DNA of 64,000 bases from positions 17,188,657 to 17,252,656 of the forward strand of contig NC_080718.1 of NCBI RefSeq assembly GCF_019097595.1, given 5' to 3'. This DNA comes from Hemibagrus wyckioides. Taxonomy: Eukaryota; Chordata; Actinopteri; Siluriformes; Bagridae. Position numbers and translations under genes: made by a program. Shown here one piece after another: positions 49,090 through 61,300 of this stretch (positions are counted from its first letter, which is position 1; each line of letters starts with the position of its first letter). The notes beneath the pieces were generated by a model that did not search any database, was not told the origin of the DNA, and worked only from the letters and a program-made list of their open reading frames with translations.

Positions 49090-49400
49090 CCTTTTGATGG
49101 GGATTGAATTAATTATCTCCAATAACACAATTGTGCTTGGCCAACGAAAAGAGCAAAGCATTACCCCTCCAGAATCACACACAAATGAAAGAAGCTTTCA
49201 AAGGGCGAGGGAGAAGAGGGAGAGATCCTATCCGAAATCAGCTTTAGAAGCAGCTGGTTTTCCATTACATTTTATACGGGAGAAGTTTATTAGGGCTTTG
49301 TGGCCCCCTAATATGCATCAGCCATGTCAGGTTGGTGGTCTTCTCGCTGGCGTTCATAAGATCTGTCTATTCTGTGCTCATTAACCCAACTGAAATTCAC
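49090..49400. promoter_or_regulatory. Candidate conserved non-coding element 3' of foxa1
   Basis: A repeat-free stretch with motifs such as GAATTAATTATCTCC, TTTTATACGGGAGAAGTTTA and CCCCCTAATATGCATCAGCC. The compositional style is that of developmental enhancers. No functional proof exists in the sequence itself. Confidence 0.3.
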
Positions 49401-50808
49401 AAACAACACTGAAATGGCATAATTTATTTTTTTAAAAAGCGACATTTAAGTCGTAGATTGTTTTATTTCTGTAAGCTTATATGGAAAAATGACCAACAGC
49501 GTGTGTAAGACAAATTAGAAAATGCATTGAGATAAATGACCCCCGAGGTTCATCAGGCCTATACGGGCTTTAGCAGAAAAGCTGACAGAGCATCACTGAC
49601 AGTCATCACTTCTTTGCGCACCACCAACTAATGACTTAGAAAATAAATTAAAAAAATTAAATAAAATCATATTTGCTGATTTGCTTGTCTCAGTGCAGGT
49701 AAGCCAGTGTTTTTAATTTCAGGTAATGGATAGCAGACTATAAGTGACCTGCAATGTGTGACTGAAAAGAAGAGGTGGGATTAAAAAAGAGAAAGGCTTG
49801 AAATATTTCGTGTCGTTATAGCAACGGGATCAGTCACTCTTTTCTCTGAGGGTCATTCAGCATGGGCTGTCGAAACACGGTTTTAATTAAAGCGTATAAA
49901 AACTTGTTTTGTAGTCCGGTCATCATACTACCGATTTTAGGGAGGATAATCGGGATTGCCTTTAGTTCCACCTCAATAAACACGGGCGCGAGCCTCCGCA
50001 CTGAGACACAACACCGGCGTGTAAAAGACTGTGCTCATATCTAACATCACTGCAATGTGCACGCAAAAGAAAGATGACATTGTTCTAACTTTCTGCTCAC
50101 GAAAAGTTTAAGACAGTTTAATGAGAGAGAGAGAAAGAGGGAGAGCTGTGTGTGAAGGATGTGTGAGATCCGGGTTGTGGCATCTCCAAGGTAACCGCGA
50201 GACCGCGAGAATCTCCAAGCGCGTCCCAGCGCCAGATGAACAGGAGCTCCACACTTCCTCCTCTCTTTATTCTGTCACACAGACCATGCAACATGTTTCT
50301 GAGGACATAATCGATCATGCTCAAAAATACACACGGGCCCCTGCGACACTGGACACCTCAGGTGAAGAATGGGGAGGACTGGCGAGAGCTCACGAGGGGC
50401 ATCCCGTCAATATCAGCAATGTAAACCATCTTGGTATTATTGTTTAGTAATCAGTTTTAGGCAGGAGTCAAGGGATCTCTTTGCTCTGCTTACATTTTTA
50501 CATGCAAAAAAAAAGAGAAAATCTGTTTGCCAGATTTTTGGGGGGTTTTTTTTGGATGAAATGAATGAACTTTTAGCTTCTTTTTTTTTTTTTTTAAATC
50601 ATCTTCAGTAGGTTATTATAATGACCTGGTCTAATGAAGACGAATCAGTGACACGGCTTCAGATGCGCATCACCGGTGCCATGTCTGTCTATAAGAGAAC
50701 TCAGTCATTTGATGGCTTTTAAGTAAGCGTGAGTTTATTTGTATTCGTGAGAATAGAAATTTGTTAAATAAAAATAATTTCCTTACTTTTCACATCACGT
50801 GGTGTCAG

Positions 50809-50810
<2 letters not shown>

Positions 50811-50857
<47 letters not shown>

Positions 50858-50882
50858 GGAATTATTATTATTATTATTATTA
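50811..50882. repeat. (AAT)n-GGA-(ATT)n hairpin array
   Basis: About 47 bp of AAT, a GGA spacer, then about 24 bp of ATT: an almost perfect hairpin. Confidence 0.95.
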
Positions 50883-51875
50883 GTGGAGGAGCATTATTGT
50901 TGTCTGGGATATAAATGAACGGGAGAAAAAACTTTAAAAAAGACAGCAAGAAAATCATAATCGCCATTAATCGCATTAGTTATGTCTATTTAAAGAAACT
51001 TAAAATTCATCTTATATCACACGGATTAAATAAAAAAAATATTTGGCATCCATTTTAATTTAAAATAGATTATGTCAGCTAATGAAAAAAAAATTGCGGA
51101 TGTTCACTATCAGAGGCAGACAGAGTTTAGTTGCTAAAGAAAACCTGTGGTGATAGCGGCAGTAAATCTGTTATCATATTCAGAGATAATGCCGATAATC
51201 TTCTCCTCTGGCTAAAATTTAACAGCACAAAGCTGCATCATATACTTAAAACTGATGCATTCAAAATATATTAATATTTCTGGCTGGGGGGAAATGACAG
51301 GCAAAAAAAAAAAAAAAATCTTATATAATAGAGTCTAGAGTCTTATATAATATTTTCTTATTTGTCAGCTGTTTTTTTTTCTTGTTTAATTAAGGATAAT
51401 CTTGAAAATCAAGGTCCCTTTATTTATGCTGCTGAAAATATCCAACATTTGCCTGATAAATCTGATATTTGTCTTTAAACCATCTAATATACAAAACAGC
51501 TAAACATTTTACATTTTGTCTCATTAGGGATGTTTATCCCCGTTAAATATCTGACTATATGTGTCCATTAAATTCACCCTGATTCTTGAAACTAACACAT
51601 TGCTCAAATCAATATATTTAAAAAAAAAAAAAAAAAAAGACAGTTCACAGACATGGTTGGGATAAAATGTCTGGTTGGAGTAGCATCAATCAGAGACAGT
51701 TACAGTGAGAAAGTGAGTATGGAGGTTATAAGAAGAGAGTGAAGGGCTGAGGGTGAGAGCAAGCAGCACTTCCAGCCCGTGTTTGCCCAGGAAGGGCTTC
51801 AGTTGTTTGCTCAGAGTTAAACACAGCAGCCTGGTCACCAGATGTGGCCGTCTGTTCCAGTCACCCATTGGCCAG

Positions 51876-51942
51876 TCAGATCACAGTACGGACACTGCCT
51901 GTGCCCACCTTCTTCCTCAAGACGTCTACCAACCGTTCCAAC
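51876..51942 (-). CDS. mipol1: mipol1 terminal coding exon
   Basis: Minus-strand acceptor CTGTGCAG is followed by an exon that, joined to the AA left over from the preceding exon, reads KLERLVDVLRKKVGTGSVRT, then VI and a TGA at 51876-51878. This is nearly identical to the C-terminus of human MIPOL1. Phase 2 joining to 56432-56635 is exact. A GA microsatellite (51949-51975) forms the pyrimidine tract of the acceptor. Confidence 0.92.
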
Positions 51943-54900
51943 CTGCACAGAGAGAGAGACAGAGAGAGAGAGAGATGGTGAAAGTCTTAACTGAATTGGT
52001 GTTCTTATTGACACAAGAGTTTACTTGAAGGGGGAAAAAAGAAATGGGGCCACATGAAGTTCTCAACGATGACGTCATATAATGATCTTTTTCAATATCT
52101 TATATCTTAAAAATTCTCTACAGTTCTGACCTCAGTATTTAGAAGTTTCAGTGGCTTAGTGCTATATAGAGAGAACACTCAAAAATGGAAGAGTAAAGTT
52201 TAATTTAGTGTTTGGTTTAGTGACACCACTGCTACTCCTCTTCTCTTAGATTTCCAAATAACAGTATTTTCTCAAAGGTAAAAATTAGATTTTGGGCACA
52301 AGAACAATTTATCAAATACTACAATTAAAACAATAATATCCAAAGTACTATAGAAAAAATGTGTGGGAAACAAATGCATCTTTTCAAACAAGTCATCATC
52401 ACAGCAAGATGAATAAATATATTTTCTGGTAGATAATAATCCAAAACTTTCCCTCAGAGGTCTGAAGTCATCAAAGCCATCTGGTTTGTACTCATCAAGA
52501 AGCTGATTTCAGTTTCCATATAGATTTCAGTCAGGTAGATCAGCTTCCAAAAACAAGCAAAGTATTAGAGTAGCAAACTAATACAAGTAGCTGTGTTTAG
52601 GCAGGGCTACTCAGTTTGCACTTGCTTATCTCAGAGCATATGGGAGTGGTCTGACCCAAGCCTCGTTTCTTCAGCAGCCTCCACCTGTTTTCTCTACCCA
52701 GGAGATTTGAGCATGGTTACAGGCACTGAAACAATCTGTGAGTATAAACTACATGTGCGTGTTTCATAGACAGATAAAATAAAAAAATAAAAAAATAAAA
52801 CCTAGGCAATAGTGCATCGACTAAGAACAGGAAAACAGCACTAATACAATGACTAATATTCATGAAAGGTCACTCTTGCTAAAGGCAAGACGTGCATACA
52901 TCAGATCCTTAACCTGACACACAATATTTGCAAAGCAATACAGAAACTAGCTTTCTTCCTTCTCAAGACTACTTTTAAACACATACAGCATACAACCTTA
53001 CATGATGCAATGTTTTCTACTTTAAATATACTTGTTAGCCTCACTGTCATGTTTGCTGAATTAGCATGGTCAGCAGCAGAATGTCCAAGGTATGCTGGTG
53101 TGCTGTCTGAGATTTGGAAACACTGTTTGCACCCAGTGGCCAATAAAGCCAAACCTACATGCAGGGAACAAGCCATAAAAAAAATGTAAATCCTGATTAA
53201 GAATTCAGAGAAGCAAAAACCAACAATTACAGCTCCAATAAGACTGAGTAAACAGCAACCTTGCATAAATACAAAACAGCACTGTATTTACTATAACGTG
53301 GAAAAATGTACTGGAAAAAAATTATACTATCTGTTCAGCCAGTTCTAATAGCTGTAACTGAATAGTTCATTTCAAAAATCTGAATTACTCTTAGCAATGA
53401 GGGTTAAACAGAAGGATGGCTCAAAGAGAGCAGAGCTCTCCAACAGTTGGTGCATGTAAAAAGCAAGTGGAACGGACTGTAATCTGATGGAAGTATAAAT
53501 ATAGTGGAATGATATGGCTAATAATAATGATGCAATTTTGATGCCAAAACTAACAAAAGCAAAGCAAATCCATAAGATCTGGCTATGATGGTTCAGTAGT
53601 TTTGTGCTATGGATAAGAAGGAAATCCTAGCACTTCCCGACTGCAACTTTTGGGCCCTTGAGCAAGGCCACCAACCTTAATCTATAAAGTTCGACTTAAG
53701 CTGTTCTATTTACAATGATAAAAGTATGTGTATAAATGATTTTTGTATTATTATTATTGAGAACACCATATAAGAAATTAAACAGTTCTGCATAATGATT
53801 CATTAGAACTGATGAAAGAGTACAATAACAGTGTGCGTGTTAACTCGTAACAAAAATAAATTAATTAAATAAATAAATAAAATCAGTTCATAACTGAATT
53901 GTTACATTATATAATGTGCACCATAATCTATTTATGCAGCACCAAAAGTACCATATTTTTGTTTTTAAATATATAATTTTTTTTTATCTAGGATGTATTT
54001 CAATAAATCAACGAAAAGTTACAAAAATAGATTTTAAGGTTCTTGTTTCTGTAAAAAAAAATGTGGCTAATTAGTGTTGTAAAATTATCCTCCACCATAA
54101 GCCACTGCATTTTGACAATATCTTTGATATTTGGAGAATTCTCAGCATTGTAGATTAATTCTAACAAAATGATCATATCATACTGCTGATGTTCACACAG
54201 CAGCCTTCAAGCACAAGGCCTGATGAGACATGGCAGCCACAGCCCATTTGTGGAGCAGGCAGTCGATGAAAAGGGCCTTTGTGAGATTCTCATGGTCAAG
54301 TTTGATTCGGCAGGCCATCAGACTTTCACCTCATCCCCTCCATCAATGGAGGCTGTAAGGCCGGCACTCAGGTGCCACATTCTGGGCCTGATCAGGGCTT
54401 CCTTCCCCCAGTATAATGTGCTGTCTCAGCCATGCATTTTTCTCACTGTCGTGTGACGAGGCCCACGTCAGAGCTGCTTCCTTCAGCCGCCTGGACTCCA
54501 CTGGCTGTGGCATATCCATCAGCATGTCAGCTAGCATTCAGGTGTGAGCAGTTCATATTCCCCACCCTGAGCCACTGTCTGCCCTGCACACTCATGCTGC
54601 TGATTCTGTCTGTCTCGGTCCTTCCTAACATCCAGCCTGTAAAATATGTAACTTTCCCCTTTCTCACAGCCGGACCCCCTCCCACCCTCAGGCCTCTTCT
54701 TTGGCCAGCAAAACTATAGTTGGAAAAAAGAAGAGGGAGTCTGATCCAGAGTGTGGCCACTACACAGCGTCTGGCAATGAGAAGGCTTAAGCCGGGACGC
54801 TGGCACCGATTCAGAACTCGGGGAAATAAATAACATGACGGTTCTCAGAATGTGAGGAACTCGCTTGTTTCTACTTCCAGTAATATGGCACAACACTGTG

Positions 54901-55307
54901 GTGAGACAGATGTTCCCTTTACAGCAGTAACTGTGATTCACACATAGCTGAACCTTGCACTGTGGACATGGCTGGGTCATGCCTCTAAATCAGTGTGTAA
55001 ATGCAAACACACAAGTAGCTCAGGCAGCCATACTGGACTCAGCACTGTGCAAGTAAAATAGCAGGTAAAAGCACAACATAGTCACTAAAGACCAGCTATT
55101 TCCTATATTTTATAATTTAGGCATTTTGATAGGGCACATCCTAATAAAGCATTAATATATGAGCCACCAATGTGTGATAGAAAACTCATCATTTTGAAGT
55201 ATTGAAAATTTAGCAAAAGCTTTGAAGAGTTAAAAAAACAGCACTGGGGTGGGCATGGCTAAGTACGTCAGGGGTCTAAAGTCCCACATTAGTGAGCTGT
55301 GTGCATG

Positions 55308-55348
<41 letters not shown>

Positions 55349-58300
55349 TGTTGCCACAGAGAAAAAGGGCCATTTTAGAGCCCCCTGTTTAAACACAACG
55401 CTAAAGTTCCCTCTTTTTCAGGCTTCTCATGCTGATGCTGGGTGATGGGGGTTCTCTCAGGTTTTTGAGCACCCCCTCAGCTTTGCATCCCCACCCCCCA
55501 GTTCGTTAATTCATCGTGTAAATAGATCAGCAGGCCAAGCCATGTTTGCTTTTCGCGGGGAGCCCCGGTGTGAGAGAGAGGAGTGAGTGAGAGAGAGGGG
55601 GGAAAATAGAGAGAGAGGGAGAGAGAGGGAGGGACAAACTCACAGAATCTAGCAATAGTCAATGTAGAAACAAGAGCAGTAGTGCAAGTGACTGTAAAAT
55701 GAGCTTTAAAATATGAATGCATGAATTTCCCAATCTTTCATGTTTGATACTATTTAACAAATACAGCTGATTCAGTGAAAAAGAATAGAAATACTTCAGT
55801 AACAATAAACTGATTTGACAAGAAGCCTTCAAATACACCCCTCTATTCTGATTGGTCAGAATGTGTTGATGACCCTTTTTTATAAAAGCACCTCTGACAG
55901 TAATTCAAATCCCATGTTTATATTAATACACTACTTCTAATACATTATCCTTTCAGTAGTAAGGGGCTTGTATAATGGTTGCTTTATAATAATCTAAGGC
56001 TAACAACAAAAGAATTTAATAAAACTATCAAAGGTGATATGGTAAAGCTATATGTAAAAAGATCTTTATTTAACATTTACAGAAGCACTTTCAGGTGTCG
56101 ATGCTTTGTATCTGTTAGTATGTTTTCTGCCTCGGGAATATTTTCAGGAGCGAACACATTGCAATTTCCAGATTTTTTTCAACATGACAAGTTGTGTGGG
56201 CAGAAAGACAAGAGGCTGGTAAGAGGATCAAGATTCAAGATTCGAAGCACTTTATTAAAACCAGAGGGAAATTGCTGAATCACCAGCTCATGTAACGTAA
56301 GTGACAACAGGAATGTACTTACCTTGCAAATGTTTCCCAACATTAATATAAACAGTTACTGTATGGTAAGATTATAGCTTGAACTTGTTAAAAAAAAAAT
56401 TGTTGTTGTTGGTTCTTCTGGTTGTACTTACTTGTGCACTTTTTCAGTGGCCTCTCTTTCTGACTCCTGTGCCACTCGGAGTTGAGTCTGAGTGCTCTGT
56501 AGCTCTGAGGTGAGATTCTGCACACGGCTCTGCAGATTCTGTCCTTGGGCTGTGCTGCTTTCCTTAACACAGGTGGAAGAGGACAAGCATGGAGTGTCCT
56601 TCTTACTGGACTCATCTGTTTGGCCTTGCTGTGCACTGAGACAAAAATCAAGCTTTAATGTATAAGAGTGATAAGGATTGCGCCAGCACTTTATTCAAAC
56701 TCAAAAGTTCATTACCAAACACTGTGCTATTATTAAAACACTGCCATATGTTATATATATACAGAAATTGTTAAAGGCCACATATTTCATCCATCTAACT
56801 CTAGAAGTAATGTAAGTTATACTAATATTGTCAAAAAAAAATGAAAGCATAAGCACTGCTATATTTATTCTACCATGCACCTAAGGGGTTGCCTATTGCT
56901 TCCTTCACAGCACCACATATGCCAATGGCCAATACCATACCAAAGTTCCTTACACAAACACACAACTTGACCCATACAGTGAGAGCATGCTCCCAGTTTA
57001 TCTGCAGGTGAAAAATGGGAACTCTGTATCAACACCGTGAGCCAACTGACATATCTAATATTGAAACAGAAGGTCGGTACATGAGACAATATCTGGGGGT
57101 AATAATGCAGCAGAACGGCGGTGGAATACATTATAGTTTAGCCGGCATCCCTGTGCTGCAGCACTCACACACTGAGTTTCACATAGGCAATAGGCGTTTT
57201 TCAATGAGATATGAGGAACAGAAAAATGACAGGGTTAGAAGGGAGAAAAAGAGGGAGGTAGAGAGGGAGGGGGAGAGAGAGATAGAGAGAAAGAGAGAAT
57301 CAGACATGGCAGACATGGCAATTAATTTCAAATCAGCAAAAACATAGCATGTATTTGTGCTTAAAACAGAAACTAATAATAATCCATAAAACAACTAAAA
57401 ACATTTGGACCAACTCCCTGCATTAAAACACATCAATCATCCCTTAGATCCATGGTCACAATAAATAACAAAAATGTTAGGAAAGACATCATGCATAAAA
57501 TAACAGGGATAGCTCACTGCTTTCAAGTCAGGCACGTAAAGAGCACATGGTACTACTGTCAGTTACAGGTCTTAAAGCTCTTTTATTATGTGATATATGT
57601 CATTAATAACCTGGGCAGGTGGAAGACCCAAAACAAACAGAAAAACCTCATCACATAATACACCTAACAATGGGACACAGTTAGAAAACAATGCAACCTA
57701 AACCTCTCTTTTCTGCTTCAACTACAGAGGAGGGCTGCTGTGGTTTTCCTGACAGAATGAAGCTAGATTGATTGCCACTGGTCTGTGTCATTTAGCCTCG
57801 ACATTGTGTGTGTTTTTGCCTTAATGTCATATTACTCATTCTGTCCTCTTGTCCTTCTAATTAGTTTCAGAGAGGTTTCCATGTCATGCTTCGCCTTTCC
57901 TTTTTTTGAAAGCAAGAGGCAATCAATTCTGATGTGATATTGATAGCCAAGGAAGTGATGTAAAGTTGTGTGCTTTGTTTAATTAAATGCAAACATATTG
58001 GGTACGAAGGTCCAATGACAGTGACAAACAAGGGCAGAGAAGCAATGCCTACGATGGATTATCTTATCTTATCCTCCCCCAACTCTCGCCCACAAACATG
58101 TACACTCGACTCAGTTTCCCCTCGACCCCAGCCCCCTTTGCAAGTATTTTATGAGAAGTCATTAAATGTAATTAAATAAATAATCCGTAAATGGTCCCAA
58201 GCCTGTTTGGTTTAGTATGGGTGAAACCTGCTGACCGTACAAGTGAGCAGGGCAAACAGACAGTTCAATGAGGACCACAGCAGACTGACTACACACTCTA

Positions 58301-61300
58301 TCATGGGTTGCTAAAGGAATGAAAGGAAATTTTCAGGTAACAAAAGAGTTGCACAAAGCTCTCAGTATGACGTTCTACATGCAAACATCTATGACAAGTT
58401 CAAATTAAAATTGCTTGAAATAGTACACCACATTTTAGTTCCTCAGAAGTAACGAAGTAATCAGCAAGCCAGTTTATACAGCTCCTGTTTTGTTCTTATC
58501 TGTGATATGTCATTGTGTGCCTGTCTACACCTGCCTAAGGTTTAATGGCTTGTGTGTGCGTTGCTCTAGTTTCTATATGGGCCGGCAGACATCAGGTCTA
58601 GCACTACGTAAAACATTAACCAGAATCATAAGATAACTAATCAAAGGGGCCGGATCCCAATGAACCTGCCTCTACGACTGTGGAAACGGGTTAAATATTA
58701 ACATCAGCACAACACGGTATCAAAGAGGATATGTAAAATAGCCTTTCAACAGAGACGTACCTGAAGCAAACTTTTTTTCTTTTCTTTTTTTTTTTAACAC
58801 AAGCAAGTGCAAGCAGAGAGAAAGAGAGAGAAAAGGAACCACCTTTTTTTAAGTGCAGGTATCCACAGCAACCTTCACTGGACAGAAACCAACATGTAGC
58901 CACACCTCATCCTCATCAGCCATATATCACTCCAACAGCTCTTGGAATAAAAGCTATCATGGTTTCTCATACACACAATTTCAACACACACCACCTCTAG
59001 CAGTGCTCACCTTCCAATATGATATAGCAGCCTAGCGTTTTGGACAGGGAAAAAAAGCAGGGGCACTGCTGTGAGTTTTGAATTAGTGTTCTGATATTTT
59101 TCTCCTCAGTGGAGCTCACTTGCTGAGAGGCATACTAGAAAATCCACAAAATATATTTTGTAGCACAGAATGGCAAAGAAAACAAACATAGACATATACT
59201 GAGACCAAATCCTATTGCCGTTCCATGTCTCCGGCATACACAGATGAAAATTCTTCCCTTAGCATAACTAACCAGTCTAGCATAGAGGGTGTGTAATGAT
59301 GTGTGCACTATGCAATGAGGATAAGAATTAGTAAAGCCGATTTTTAAATGAGTAAATTATTAATTATTTCATTATTAAAGTCTTTCATTTTAGCATTCCT
59401 TTCAAATCCAGAGCTTTAAGGAAATAACCATCTATTTCACTTTTGGTTAAGACTTTAATACAGATTGCAATGAGGTCAAATAATAATTTCTGCTTTCAGT
59501 CTAATGCCACAGCATTGTTCATACAGCATATATAGCCATGTCTACTGAGCTGAGGTGTTGACAGGCAGGGGTGTTGCTCTCAGTGATGATGACTGCTGTC
59601 TGGGGAGACGGACCGTATGGGGACCAGGGTGTTAATCCATGTCCAGCCCGGCTCTGACTCCCTCTGCTCCTGGCTTACACTCAAACAAAGCACCTTATAC
59701 TTACACAAAGCTTGACCTCCTCAGCATAGCACAGCCAATGACAACGCATTAAACCAATCTGGCTGCACAAAATCACCTCAATGTTGTTCTTAACAGTATA
59801 GTTATGGGTAAAGCGGATGGAGTTGCCAAAGCCGAAGGTTCAAAGCAATGACATTCCATCTTGCGTGTACTCATCTATTCTCTGGCCTTTCATCTGACTT
59901 GGACTGTCTGTTATCCTAAAAGGCACAATGGAGCTGGCTGACCAATCCTGAGAGCAAACATATCTTCTGGCCTTTGTTGGGCCTGGAATTCTCCATTTAT
60001 GGTCCAACCCCAAAGCCACATTGATAGGGAGCAGGAGCAGGACTGAACTCCCTGTTTCACACAATTGTGATTGTGTGGCTGAATACAATGTCTGGCTTCT
60101 CCTCTTCTAGCACAGACGGAATTGCTAGAGGGTTTGCCCTGTGTGCCATGAACAGTCACATCTTTGAAAATACAAGTACATGCTAAATTTAAAAAAAAAA
60201 AAAAACAGAGCAAAACAAAAAAGGATCCTTGAAGGAGAAGGATGTGTCTCTCATTAGAACAGGATACAAGCTTCCCAAACCAGAAGGACCAGTTAAGGAG
60301 CCAAAAGTATTTATCTTCTTTCAATCTTCAACTGACTGACAGATAAAGCGCAAGCATATGACTCGTATACTTGTTGGTGAAAAGGCTAGACATGTGGGAG
60401 TCTCTCTTAGTGCACCAATTTCAGATTTTGTCTCAGAGATTAACTCCTGTGCAAAAGTCTCAAATATAAAATTGAATGCATTGTACCAGGGGCCAAAACA
60501 ATCTGTCAAGTTGCTAGTGAAATGTCTGTGGTCAAGGTTCCAAACGTCAGAAGAAAGCAATAATAATAATCCCTGCCCTTCATATCTACAGACAGTCCAA
60601 GAGAATGTCCACAAGAAAATGCATGGGAAAGGACTGCACTGGAAGAAGAACAGATCAACATGACATCTTCAAATGCACTTCACTCATTCAAATGTTGAAT
60701 TTCCATGGCAATGCTTCATCTCACCTATTTTCGGATTTTTTCCCTTCCACTCGAAGGCACACAGTGAATATGAAAGCTAGTTTTAGTATTTATTATCTGT
60801 TTTTAGACTGTGTTGCTGAGCTGGCTCAATAAATGTTTCCCTGCCTGCTTTAATAAGAAGAACGGCAATGATGGGAGTTGGAATATAGACTTCTTTATTA
60901 AGAAGTTAAGATGGAAAGCACTGTATGGGCTAACTCTTTCAGGAGAGTGTGAACAACTGAGGGAGAGCAAAAGAATGAGATTGTAGCAGATAAAGAGAGT
61001 GAGTCTGCACAAGAAAAAGCGAACAAACAAAAACCCAAAAAAAGAGAGAGAGCACGAGTAAAGTGTAACAGACAAAGAGAAGTCATAGGTATATGTAATG
61101 CTATTTCCACTGGGAGGAGTACTTGAGATCTGTGTATTGTTTATGGGGAAAAAAGGATTAAGCACTGTTGATATGACTTTATAATCTATGCTGCATGTGA
61201 TTCCATTTAGAGAAAAAAAAAAATTGTGTCATTGCAAAGTTTGGTTATGCCAGACTCTTATCATATGATTTGCTTTGTAGAATTAGCTGAAGTCTGCTAA

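Larger units (their letters stand above)
46310..51875. other. foxa1-mipol1 intergenic region with candidate regulatory blocks
   Basis: No coding exon was recognised. Low-repeat, moderately GC-rich pieces stand out: about 47030-47370 (GACGGGCGCGTGAACCTGAA), about 49090-49400, and about 49970-50400 (GGTAACCGCGAGACCGCGAG). They could be foxa1 enhancers or unannotated non-coding exons. The (AAT)/(ATT) arrays at 48556-48680 and 50811-50882 and several poly-A/T runs also lie here. Confidence 0.4.

Noticed and set aside
59540..59700. Minus-strand frame reading EPGWTWINTLVPIRSVSPDS before a stop, as a possible alternative mipol1 last exon
   Set aside because: Acceptor is weak and there is no similarity to Mipol1; the true terminal exon is at 51876-51942.
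60321..60663. Two overlapping ~100-codon frames on opposite strands
   Set aside because: No domain, no splice sites and no codon bias; kept only as a low-repeat stretch.
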